From an uncultured Eubacteriales bacterium (lineage in GTDB: Bacteria; Bacillota; Clostridia; Oscillospirales; Acutalibacteraceae), in the NCBI GenBank assembly GCA_934476085.1, contig CAKSNE010000002.1, positions 1 through 64,000 of the forward strand: 64,000 nucleotides of DNA. Reading direction: 5' to 3'. Positions 1 through 8,051 of this stretch are shown here, one piece after another (the stretch's first letter is position 1; each line of letters starts with the position of its first letter). Position numbers and translations under genes: made by a program. The notes under the pieces were generated by a model. That model was not told where the DNA came from. It did not search any database and saw only the letters and a program-made list of their open reading frames with translations.

Positions 1-152
1 CTCCGTTTTGCGAGTGCTAGACTATAATACCACATCCACCCCCTCTTGTCAACCCCTTTTTTTAAGTTTTTTTGAAATTTTTATTTTTTCCTTTATTTAT
101 AGGCTATTTTACTGACTTTTTAAGTGAAAAACGCAGATTTATTCAACTTTAC

Positions 153-181
153 TTGAATTTATTTTGAAATTTTGATATACT
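153..181 (+). promoter_or_regulatory. Probable sigma-A promoter of metA
   Basis: TTGAAT at 153-158 and TATACT at 176-181 are separated by 17 bp, a good vegetative promoter match, 45 bp upstream of the metA start. A Shine-Dalgarno-like AGAAAGG lies at 206-212. The preceding 150 bp is AT-rich with no recognisable SAM riboswitch or T-box. Confidence 0.5.
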
Positions 182-225
182 TTAATATGTTATTTATATT
201 ATATTAGAAAGGTTCATTATTATAT

Positions 226-1158
226 ATGCCTATTAATATTCCTAATGCCTTGCCTGCTACAAAAATTCTCGAAAACGAGAATATTTTTGTTATGACAGAA
301 AAGCGTGCTTCTACTCAGGACATTCGTCCTTTGAAGATTCTTATATTAAATTTAATGCCGACAAAAATTGAAACTGAAACTCAGCTTTTGCGTTTGCTCG
401 GTAATACCCCGCTTCAAATTGAAATTGATTTATTGCAAACTGCTACATATCACGCAAAAAATGTTTCACAGCAACACCTTCTTGATTTTTATAAAACATT
501 TGATGAAATTAAGAATAACAGATATGACGGTATGATTGTTACAGGGGCACCTGTTGAACATCTTGAATTTGAAGAAGTTGATTATTGGAACGAACTTTGC
601 AAAATACTTGACTGGGCAGAAGACAATGTTTACTCTACATTATATATATGTTGGGGTGCTCAAGCCGGATTATACTATCACTATGGTATAAAAAAGAAAA
701 AAATGTCTAAAAAGCTATTTGGAATTTACAAACATCGAGTTTTAATTCCTACCCATCCATTGCTTCGTGGATTTGACGATGTATTCTTGGCACCGCATTC
801 ACGAGGAACCTACAACGATGTTGATGACATCAAGGCGGTTGATGACCTTGATATTTTGACATATTCCGAAGAAGCCGGTGTTCATATTTGTGCTGACAGG
901 GATTGCAGAAACTTTTTTGTTTCAGGTCACTCCGAATACGACCGCTGCACGCTTGCGGGCGAATATGCACGTGACCTTGAAAAAGGAATTAATATTGATA
1001 TGCCGAAAAATTATTTTCCAAACGACAATTCAAATAAGTTGCCTACGATGAATTGGCGTTCTACCGCTTCACTTTTGTTTTCAAATTGGGTAAATTACAT
1101 TGTTTATCAACACACTCCGTTTGATCTAAATGAATTAAAGAAACACCTGCAAAAATAA
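226..1158 (+). CDS. metA: Homoserine O-acetyltransferase, MetA family
   Basis: This cytoplasmic enzyme acylates homoserine in the first committed step of methionine synthesis. The 310-residue length is normal for MetA. Cys142 in YICWGAQAG fits the acyl-enzyme nucleophile, and the HSEYD stretch near residue 237 is the typical late motif. Residue 111 is Glu (TGAPVEHLEF). In characterised MetA enzymes Glu at this position goes with acetyl-CoA use and Gly with succinyl-CoA use, so acetyl specificity is inferred although many databases label the family succinyltransferase. The gene has its own promoter and a downstream hairpin, so it looks monocistronic. Methionine biosynthetic partners are not in the window. 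Confidence 0.95.
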   Translation: MPINIPNALPATKILENENIFVMTEKRASTQDIRPLKILILNLMPTKIETETQLLRLLGNTPLQIEIDLLQTATYHAKNVSQQHLLDFYKTFDEIKNNRYDGMIVTGAPVEHLEFEEVDYWNELCKILDWAEDNVYSTLYICWGAQAGLYYHYGIKKKKMSKKLFGIYKHRVLIPTHPLLRGFDDVFLAPHSRGTYNDVDDIKAVDDLDILTYSEEAGVHICADRDCRNFFVSGHSEYDRCTLAGEYARDLEKGINIDMPKNYFPNDNSNKLPTMNWRSTASLLFSNWVNYIVYQHTPFDLNELKKHLQK

Positions 1159-1172
1159 AATTAATTATACAT

Positions 1173-1217
1173 AAATGCTATGCTGTTTAATCAATTATTG
1201 ACGGCATAGCATTTTTA
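1173..1217 (+). terminator. Terminator after metA
   Basis: AAATGCTATGC pairs with GCATAGCATTT across an AT-rich loop and is followed by TTTATTCTTCTT. It lies 15 bp after the metA stop codon. Confidence 0.7.
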
Positions 1218-1319
1218 TTCTTCTTAACAGCATTTTAACGCTTGTTTTTGTTGACACATGCTTTTTATATAATGTATAATAAAATAAAAAAACAAAATGA
1301 ATTTTGGAGGGAACAAAAA

Positions 1320-3089
1320 ATGAAAAAATTATTATCAATTTCACTAGCGTTATTGCTAATAACAAGCTGCCTTACATTTATAAATGTATCCGCTGACAAT
1401 GTTACAAGCCAAGACGGTGTGTATTCTTACACTCTTGATAAAAACGGCAACGCAACAATTACCAAAGCTCTTAAAGATATGAGCGGAGAAGTTATTATAC
1501 CGTCTGTCCTTGACGGACACAAGGTAGTTGAGATAGGGCCAAGTGCGTTTGAGTTAAAAGATGGTATTACTTCGATTAGAATTCCATCCAGCGTAAAACT
1601 TGTAGAGAAAGATGCTTTTGCTTATTCAAGTAATCTTACAAGCGTTTATTTTGAAGACGGAACAGAGCAAATCGGCAGACGCGCTTTCAAAGATTGTTCT
1701 GCTTTATCTTCTGTAAGATTGCCTAATACATTAAAAATTATCGAACACAGCGCATTTGCTTATTGCAATGCCTTAACTTCAATCACTATTCCAAAGAGTG
1801 TTGAAAAAATCAGCGCAGTTTTATATGATTCTGATTTTGTAAAACAAGAAGTCGATGGTGCTTTCAGCAATTCCGGAATTACAAGCATTACTTTTGAAAG
1901 CGGTTCAAATTTAAAAACAATCAGCGAGTTGGCTTTTGCTTATTCAAAACTAAACAGTATTACAATTCCTGCTTCAGTTTTAGAAATTAAAGAAAGCGCT
2001 TTTAGAAATTCTAATATTGCATCGGTTAAATTTGAAGAAAATTCAAAACTTAAAACTATCGGTATCGGTGCTTTTTTGGATTGCAAATATTTATCGGATA
2101 TTTCAATTCCGAAAACACTTGATAAAATCGGCGAAAAAGCATTTAAAGGCTGTAAATTTTATAATAATGATGCTAATTGGGATAATAACGTTCTTTATAT
2201 AGACAATTATTTAATTTACGGTAAAGACGACGCAACTTTCGGCGAATACAATGTTAAAGAAGGCACTCTCGGTATAGCCGACCGTGCATTTAGCAGCATA
2301 AGTGGTATGGAAAAAGTTGATATTCCCGCAAGCGTTCGTTTTATAGGTATGCTTTCTTTTGCATATACCAAAATTAAAGAAGTTACTATTAATGAAGGTT
2401 TAAAATATATCGGAACCAATGCTTTTGATAGTTGTAATTTGTCTAAATTAACGATTCCTTCAACTGTTGAAAAAATCGAAAACTCTGCATTTACATACAA
2501 CAAAACTTTACTTAGCGTAACGGTGCTTAGCAAAAATGTTGAAATCGGTCTTTACGCTTTTGACGGCTCAATTTATGAAAACAATGCAACTCAAACAATT
2601 TACGGCTACAAAGGCAGTACCGCCGAGAAATATGCTGAAGAAAACAAGGATAATTATGTTGTATTTAAAGAAATAGGCGGTGGCGGACCTATTAATCCAC
2701 CGACTAATCCAACCAATCCAACCAATCCGACTAACCCGACAAATCCGACAAATCCAACCGCCCCGACTAATCCAAAACCTACTACTGCTACTAAAAAACC
2801 ACCGCAGGCTAAAACAACAATAAAAACTCCTTCCGTTAAAATTGTCGGTGGCAAACGCAAAATCACAATTAAGTATAAGGCAGTTGCAAAAGCAACAGGA
2901 TTTCAAGTTAGATATAAGGTTGGCAAAAAGACTATAATTAAAAACTTTAAAACAAAAAAATCCGCAAATAAAATAATCAAATCTCTTAAAAAAGGGAAAT
3001 ATAAAGTTCAAGTCAGAGCTTTTTCAAAACAGGGAAAGAAAAATATTTTCAGTTCTTGGACAAAAGTAAAAAAAGTAAAAGTTAAATAA
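1320..3089 (+). CDS. BspA-like leucine-rich-repeat secreted protein
   Basis: The ATG at 1320 is chosen because GGAGG sits just upstream (1306-1311) and a signal peptide follows at once (MKKLLSISLALLLITSC...); an in-frame start at 1242 would bury it. The body (about residues 30-440) consists of BspA/Treponema-type LRR repeats with recurrent I.IP.SV..I...AF patterns. A Pro-Thr-Asn tandem linker follows (about residues 460-485), then a strongly basic C-terminal domain resembling fibronectin-III-like modules (KITIKYKAV, VQVRAFSK). Such proteins are usually cell-surface adhesins or exported binding proteins. The signal peptide could be cleaved at VSA-DN or lipidated at ITSC; both sites are visible. 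No sortase motif is present, and the basic tail may bind the wall electrostatically, which is inference. Confidence 0.85.
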   Translation: MKKLLSISLALLLITSCLTFINVSADNVTSQDGVYSYTLDKNGNATITKALKDMSGEVIIPSVLDGHKVVEIGPSAFELKDGITSIRIPSSVKLVEKDAFAYSSNLTSVYFEDGTEQIGRRAFKDCSALSSVRLPNTLKIIEHSAFAYCNALTSITIPKSVEKISAVLYDSDFVKQEVDGAFSNSGITSITFESGSNLKTISELAFAYSKLNSITIPASVLEIKESAFRNSNIASVKFEENSKLKTIGIGAFLDCKYLSDISIPKTLDKIGEKAFKGCKFYNNDANWDNNVLYIDNYLIYGKDDATFGEYNVKEGTLGIADRAFSSISGMEKVDIPASVRFIGMLSFAYTKIKEVTINEGLKYIGTNAFDSCNLSKLTIPSTVEKIENSAFTYNKTLLSVTVLSKNVEIGLYAFDGSIYENNATQTIYGYKGSTAEKYAEENKDNYVVFKEIGGGGPINPPTNPTNPTNPTNPTNPTNPTAPTNPKPTTATKKPPQAKTTIKTPSVKIVGGKRKITIKYKAVAKATGFQVRYKVGKKTIIKNFKTKKSANKIIKSLKKGKYKVQVRAFSKQGKKNIFSSWTKVKKVKVK

Positions 3090-3095
3090 TTAAAC

Positions 3096-3136
3096 AAAGC
3101 CGGCGTAAAGAAAATCTTTATGCCGGCTTTTGTATT
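3096..3136 (+). terminator. Terminator after the LRR gene
   Basis: AAAGCCGGCGTAAAGA pairs with TCTTTATGCCGGCTTT and is followed by a short T-rich tract. Confidence 0.8.
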
Positions 3137-3191
3137 ATTAACAAATTTAATCACATAATAATATAAACATTAATATGAAAGGGTGATTAAT

Positions 3192-3368
3192 TTGTCAAAA
3201 TCAGTTTCTTCTTTTTTTAAAGGCATCGGTACCGGTGCGGTAGTCGGTGCAGTGGCAGTTTGTGCAGTAAGTAATATGAAAACAGGTAAATCAGCTAAAA
3301 AGAAATTAAGTCATGCGGTAAAAACTGCGTCAGACTTTATGGACAATGTTTCATATATGCTAAAATAA
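3192..3368 (+). CDS. Small glycine-rich membrane-associated protein
   Basis: A 58-residue protein is predicted from the TTG at 3192. AAAGGGTG ends five bases before it, whereas the alternative GTG at 3183 lies inside that ribosome-binding site. A glycine/alanine-rich hydrophobic stretch (GIGTGAVVGAVAVCAVS) looks like a single glycine-zipper helix, followed by a basic amphipathic tail. It resembles the short YtxH-like or small-membrane hypotheticals of Clostridia, but no family is recognised. It is flanked on both sides by terminators and so is probably transcribed alone. Function unknown. Confidence 0.6.
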   Translation: MSKSVSSFFKGIGTGAVVGAVAVCAVSNMKTGKSAKKKLSHAVKTASDFMDNVSYMLK

Positions 3369-3396
3369 AAAAGCTCCTTAAAGGAGCTTTTTTTAA
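3369..3396. terminator. Bidirectional terminator between convergent genes
   Basis: AAAAGCTCCTT pairs with AAGGAGCTTTT; a T run follows on the plus strand and an A run precedes it, so it can serve the small plus-strand gene and the convergent LCP-like gene. Confidence 0.8.
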
Positions 3397-4259
3397 TTAT
3401 AAAACTTTTCTAATTTTACTTTTGTAACATCTTTATCTTTAAAATCAATATCGGTTTTAGTAGCAGGATTTTCAACTTTTGTAAACTTTTCAAATTTAAG
3501 ACTAAAGTCATTCATTTCAACAATTGAAATATCAGTCTCAACATTATTAGCTACTTTTTTATAAATCTTCAAAATGTTTTCAGAATCTAAAATCGGACAA
3601 TACTCATTTAATAATGAAACCAATAAATCTTCTCGCTTATCGGCAGTTTTTTCCGCATTGCCCCAATCAAATCTTAAATACTGACAATATTGATTACCGT
3701 TTAATTTTTGTTTTCCTTTAACAAGGTTTGTAACCAAATTGCCGTCAGCATTTTTCTGTTGCATTTTTTGCGGAATATTATAATCAATTCCGCCAAGGCT
3801 GTCAACAAACTGTTCAACTTCGGTCATACTGCATTTTAAAAAGCGTTGGACCTTAATACCGTAATTATTAACAACTGCATCTCTAACATAACGAGCAGAG
3901 CCGTAATTAAAAAGGTTTTGAGCCGTATCAGCCTTTTCGGCACCGGTAAGTTTTACATTTGTCGGCATTTCGGTAACCGAAATAGTATTAACATCAAAAT
4001 CAAAATTAATAAGCAAAAATTGTGGGGCAATTTCTTCATTATCTTCATCAACAACACAAACTAAAACATTAACGTTTTTATCTGTGGCTTTTGAAGAATC
4101 AGATTTAACCGAATTATCTTTTTCAAGACCTTTTATATATGAATAGGTAAATATACCGCCCGCTACAAGACAAACAGCAAGCAAAATCCAAAGACAAGAA
4201 ATCAATATTTTTAGCTTTCCTGTTTTTTCATTTGCACTGTAATAATTGTTTTCATACAT
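3393..4259 (-). CDS. Divergent LytR-CpsA-Psr (LCP)-like membrane protein
   Basis: One N-terminal transmembrane helix (about residues 19-42) is followed by an extracytoplasmic domain. The order FNYGSARYVRDAV, SLGGIDYNIP, KGKQKLNGNQYCQYLR and DKREDLL follows the LCP fold, in which phosphotransferases attach teichoic acids or glycans to peptidoglycan. At 288 residues it is near family length. The catalytic motifs are eroded: the usual RSDT and PRDT stretches read as APQF and PTNV. It may therefore be an inactive or altered family member. It is the last gene of a minus-strand group after rlmB and a degenerate P-type-ATPase-like gene, with a 9-bp gap to the latter. Family assignment is fairly sure; activity is doubtful. 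Confidence 0.65.
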   Translation of the reverse strand: MYENNYYSANEKTGKLKILISCLWILLAVCLVAGGIFTYSYIKGLEKDNSVKSDSSKATDKNVNVLVCVVDEDNEEIAPQFLLINFDFDVNTISVTEMPTNVKLTGAEKADTAQNLFNYGSARYVRDAVVNNYGIKVQRFLKCSMTEVEQFVDSLGGIDYNIPQKMQQKNADGNLVTNLVKGKQKLNGNQYCQYLRFDWGNAEKTADKREDLLVSLLNEYCPILDSENILKIYKKVANNVETDISIVEMNDFSLKFEKFTKVENPATKTDIDFKDKDVTKVKLEKFYN

Positions 4260-4268
4260 TTAAAATAC

Positions 4269-7037
4269 CTACTTAATTCTTTTAATCAACGCCGGGAAAA
4301 TATGAGAAATAATCGCAGCGACAAACTGATAACCTATAATATTTAAAGGAGTTATAAACTCTGTTCCTTTGCCTAAAACTACTGAAATCAAGCATGTGCC
4401 AAATCCCAAAACAGTCAAAATTGTTTGTAATAAAACAGCTAAAGAAATCTTTTTCTGAAGCTTTTTACAAGCAGTAATAAGCATAGCGAAAGCAGATGAA
4501 TTACCGCTATAAGCTAAAATACCGTCGCCGTTTTTAGACGGTTTTGTCAATTCATCATAATGTTCGGCAGTATGAGCCTCCATTAAAACAACATAATCCG
4601 AAGGAATTTCAAAAACCTTCTCAATCAGTTCAGGAGTAATATTAGGATCATTGGTTTTTAGTGCAATAGTAATATTATTATTAACAAGCTCATAAAGCGC
4701 GTCTTCAATATCAGGATCAATTGATTTATATTTTACTGCAAACATACCGCAAACTTCGTCGTCTACTGCGGTATAAACAATGAAAAATCCGCCTTTTTTT
4801 GCTTTTTGTTCAATCGAATCATCAGAAAGTCCGTAAATTCCGTAAGAATCGATAAAATTCCTGTTGCCTATTCTAACGGTTTTTCCTTCAACCTTTCCTG
4901 AAAGTCCAAGACCGTCTTCATAAATAATATCGCTAATCGGCGGAAGCATTTTTCTTCTTCCGTCAATAATTTTATCAAAAACATCAGCAAGCGGACCACC
5001 GGCATTGATTGTAAGTGCCGCTGACTTTAAAATAATATCTTCTATCGAAGCATCGCCGATTGCTCTAAGGCTTAAAAGCTCAACCGATCCCGCAGGGAAT
5101 AAATCTTCGGCGTCAATAGCAACGCAATCAACATTTGAAAATTCATTTACCGCATTGTAGCCTGAAATAAGTCCTTCTCTATGTCTTAAAATATATGAAG
5201 CTTTTTTAAGCGGTGCGTTTACAGCTAATATAACAGAGGCAGGAACACAAAGCAAAGCTACCGCTGTTGAATAAAACAGCGAAGAAACAATATCAGATGA
5301 CAAAATAAATGTAATAATAAATGTTGCAGCCGCCGCTATTAGTGACAAAGGTGCAAAAATTCTTGCAATATTATCAGACGGATCTTCACAATAAGAATTT
5401 CTGAGATAATTATGTAAATTCAAAACGCTTTTTGAAACAGCAACATCAGGAATTCCGATAAAATCATCATTTTCAAGCATTTCAGATAAACGCTCATCTG
5501 CAACAAAACAAGCCTGTTTAGGAGTTGTTGTTGCTACTATTCTAAAGTTGCTTCTAATTCTTGTAACCATAGATTTTTTACCGATAAGCGATAAAATATA
5601 GCTGAAAATCAATGTTGCTGTGAAAAACGGAATTTTGCCCGCTGCCGCTGAAAACTGAGGAACAAATGAAATAACGGTTCCCGCAATAACAAACAGTGCA
5701 GCTACCGAAGTCGGTGAATCAGAGTCGGGCTTGAATGTTACAAGTGCCCCTAAGCCTCTGAAAAAGCTTGAAATATTTATAATTAGTGTAATCAATAAAA
5801 TTGCCGCATTTAAAGCAAAGAAACCTGTTAAATTTTCACTTGGCGAAACTGCACTGATTAAATTAATATCAAATTCAGGCAAAATACCGAATAAAAACGC
5901 TATAACAAATGCAATTATATTTAAAGTCAGTCTTTTTGTAATTTTTCCAACGCTTAAATCCAAATCACTTCTAACCGGTTCTTCATCGTCGATTGTTGTG
6001 TAATCATCAATAACTTCTTCTTCATTTTTATTATCATCGGAATAATCAAACGAAGTCTCGGTTATTCTTCTCATGGTTTTTTTAGCATAATCCCTGTTTT
6101 TATCGGTGTTTCTCTCTAATTCTTTATCAGTAATCTCTTTTTTAACTTCTATTTGATCGGCAAAAGGAACGGCAGTCTCCGGCTCGTCATCAACTTTAAC
6201 TTCATTATTAAGAGTATCAGGTTCTGCTTTTTCTTTTTCTTCTTTTTCAAATTTTTCGTTAACCTTATCAATAAACTCGTCGGCTTTAACTGTTTCTTCA
6301 GGTCTTTTAAAAGGAGTAAAAGCGTTATTTTCACTCTTTTCTGCTTTTTTAGTTTTAGTAAGATCTTTTACTCTGTCGCTGAATCTAAAAGAAGGAGCTT
6401 CGTTCATAGAATTATTGATAATCTCTTCCGGTTTCAATAAATGAGCCGGATTATGAGAATGTTTTATTTTTAAACCGCCTAAATCTTTAGCTTCATCGCT
6501 TTCTTCACTAGGCTCAACTGAATTTTCTTCGGCTTGAGAAATAGTTTCTTCTTTACTCTCTTCAATAGCCTCTTCTAATTCTTTTTTATCATAAACAACA
6601 GTGTTTTCAAGATTTTCTTCAAAATTCTGAACTTCTTCTTCGATTTTCTCTTCTTCTTTAATTTCTTCTTTCGGTTCAGATTTATCTACTGTTTTGATTT
6701 TTTCAGAAGAACCTGTTTCAAGCATATTAAAAAATTCTTCTGTGCTCATTTTAGATATATCTAATTCTTCACCGTCGTCATCAGTATCATTATCATCAAT
6801 GTCTTCAGGCAAAAAAGATTCGTCCTTTTTAAAAGGATTAACTTCATTTTTAACAGAATTTTCTTTAATCTCTTCTTTTGTTTTTTCCGCTTTGTTTTTA
6901 AAAGTGCTGTCGTCTGCCTTTGTTTCTTCGACAGGTTCGCTTTTCAGCTTATGTTTTGGCTCATTATTATAATAATGATCGCCGGTCATAGCCTTGACTT
7001 CATTCAAAATGTCTTCAACAGAAAATTTTTCGCTCAT
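4269..7037 (-). CDS. Degenerate P-type-ATPase-like membrane protein with acidic N-terminus
   Basis: Residues 1 to about 360 are highly charged, low-complexity and Glu/Lys-rich, probably disordered and cytoplasmic. From about residue 367 the order resembles P1-type ATPases: four hydrophobic segments, then two more with LLCVPASVILAVNAPL in place of the metal-site CPC motif region. A P/N-domain-like segment follows (NVDCVAIDAEDLFPAG, GLGLSGKVEGKTVRIGN, NGDGILAYSG), then terminal helices. The catalytic DKTGT appears as DAEDL (about residue 641), the hinge GDGINDAP as GDGILAYS, TGD as TND, and no TGES is visible. The protein is therefore probably a pseudo-ATPase with a structural or regulatory role. 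The gene is 16 bp downstream of rlmB. Homology is inferred from motif order, not from a search. Confidence 0.6.
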   Translation of the reverse strand: MSEKFSVEDILNEVKAMTGDHYYNNEPKHKLKSEPVEETKADDSTFKNKAEKTKEEIKENSVKNEVNPFKKDESFLPEDIDDNDTDDDGEELDISKMSTEEFFNMLETGSSEKIKTVDKSEPKEEIKEEEKIEEEVQNFEENLENTVVYDKKELEEAIEESKEETISQAEENSVEPSEESDEAKDLGGLKIKHSHNPAHLLKPEEIINNSMNEAPSFRFSDRVKDLTKTKKAEKSENNAFTPFKRPEETVKADEFIDKVNEKFEKEEKEKAEPDTLNNEVKVDDEPETAVPFADQIEVKKEITDKELERNTDKNRDYAKKTMRRITETSFDYSDDNKNEEEVIDDYTTIDDEEPVRSDLDLSVGKITKRLTLNIIAFVIAFLFGILPEFDINLISAVSPSENLTGFFALNAAILLITLIINISSFFRGLGALVTFKPDSDSPTSVAALFVIAGTVISFVPQFSAAAGKIPFFTATLIFSYILSLIGKKSMVTRIRSNFRIVATTTPKQACFVADERLSEMLENDDFIGIPDVAVSKSVLNLHNYLRNSYCEDPSDNIARIFAPLSLIAAAATFIITFILSSDIVSSLFYSTAVALLCVPASVILAVNAPLKKASYILRHREGLISGYNAVNEFSNVDCVAIDAEDLFPAGSVELLSLRAIGDASIEDIILKSAALTINAGGPLADVFDKIIDGRRKMLPPISDIIYEDGLGLSGKVEGKTVRIGNRNFIDSYGIYGLSDDSIEQKAKKGGFFIVYTAVDDEVCGMFAVKYKSIDPDIEDALYELVNNNITIALKTNDPNITPELIEKVFEIPSDYVVLMEAHTAEHYDELTKPSKNGDGILAYSGNSSAFAMLITACKKLQKKISLAVLLQTILTVLGFGTCLISVVLGKGTEFITPLNIIGYQFVAAIISHIFPALIKRIK

Positions 7038-7053
7038 TAATTACACTCCCAAA

Positions 7054-7803
7054 TCAAAATTTGCGGCTTTTTACAACACTATACATAGAAATGCCCGCAG
7101 CCACCGAGGCATTAAGTGAATTAATCTTGCCATACATAGGTATTTTAACGCAAAAATCGCATTTTTCTTTAACCAATCTGCCGATTCCTTTGCCTTCATT
7201 ACCTATAATCAAAGCACAAGCACTCTTAAAATCAGTTTGAAAAATATTTTCGCCGTCCATATCTGTTCCGTAAACCCAAACACCGTTTTCTTTTAAAAAG
7301 TCAATGGTAGACGGCAAATTTGAAACACGGGCAACCTTTACATATTCAGCCGCACCGCAAGCAGTTTTATAAACAGTATTATTAATACCGACGCTTCTGC
7401 GTTTTGGAATAATAATACCATGAACCCCGCTGGCTTCGGCAGTACGAATAATAGCACCGAAATTATGCGGATCTTCAATTTCATCCAAAATCAAAATAAA
7501 AGCAGGCTCGTCCTTTTCTTTTGCAACAGCCAAAATATCTTCAACCGAACAATACTCACCTGACGAAACAACAACCGCCACACCCTGATGATTAACACCG
7601 GGAAGTTTAAAATCAAGCTTTTGTCTTGGCATTTCTTTTATAGTAATATGGCGTTTTTTGCACTCGGCAATAATCGGAACAACCGATCCGCCGGCACCTT
7701 TAGCCACCATCAAAAATTCAATCTCTCTTCCGGAACGCAAAACTTCATTAACAGCATTTCTTCCGGCTACAACATCATTATGTATTTTATCATCAAAGGT
7801 CAT
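7054..7803 (-). CDS. rlmB: 23S rRNA (guanosine-2'-O-)-methyltransferase RlmB, SpoU family
   Basis: This SAM-dependent 2'-O-ribose methyltransferase of the SpoU/TrmH family (SPOUT knot) modifies ribosomal RNA. The N-terminal substrate-binding domain begins with VVAGRNAVNEVLRSGR. The three family motifs follow: LDEIEDPHNFGAIIRTAEA, LIIGNEGKGI, and the C-terminal KIPMYGKINSLNASVAAGI. Length (249) is typical. In Clostridia the gene often follows cysS or an rnc-like gene; here it heads a minus-strand group leading into the pseudo-ATPase and LCP-like genes. The target could be G2251 as in E. coli RlmB or a related guanosine. Confidence 0.92.
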   Translation of the reverse strand: MTFDDKIHNDVVAGRNAVNEVLRSGREIEFLMVAKGAGGSVVPIIAECKKRHITIKEMPRQKLDFKLPGVNHQGVAVVVSSGEYCSVEDILAVAKEKDEPAFILILDEIEDPHNFGAIIRTAEASGVHGIIIPKRRSVGINNTVYKTACGAAEYVKVARVSNLPSTIDFLKENGVWVYGTDMDGENIFQTDFKSACALIIGNEGKGIGRLVKEKCDFCVKIPMYGKINSLNASVAAGISMYSVVKSRKF

Positions 7804-7991
7804 ATACTAAACTCTTTCTTATATATAATTATATACTTATAGTTTAGTATAACATAAACCGCAAAAAAATTAAACAAAAAATTATAATTTTTTTCAAAAA
7901 ACATAAAGTAAATTTTGGGCTTGAAATTTATTATTACAAATAACCCTTTTTTATTATTCACTTTTATTATATCTAAACTTAAAAAAACATA

Positions 7992-8020
7992 TTGACAATC
8001 GTATTTTCAAGTGTTAAAAT
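7992..8020 (+). promoter_or_regulatory. Promoter of guaB
   Basis: TTGACA (7992-7997) and TAAAAT (8015-8020) are separated by exactly 17 bp. A strong GGAGG ribosome-binding site lies at 8040-8044. The 248-bp gap between rlmB and guaB otherwise shows only AT-rich sequence; no guanine or PRPP riboswitch is recognised. Confidence 0.75.
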
Positions 8021-8051
8021 ATTTTTTAAAAAATAATACGGAGGTTGATTT

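Noticed and set aside
1..225. SAM riboswitch or T-box leader before metA
   Set aside because: The region is simple AT-rich sequence without the conserved stems; a direct promoter is adequate.
2654..2866. Minus-strand frame opposite the Pro-Thr-Asn repeat
   Set aside because: Repetitive Val-Gly-Leu product is the mirror of the 9-bp repeat of the LRR gene; no ribosome-binding site.
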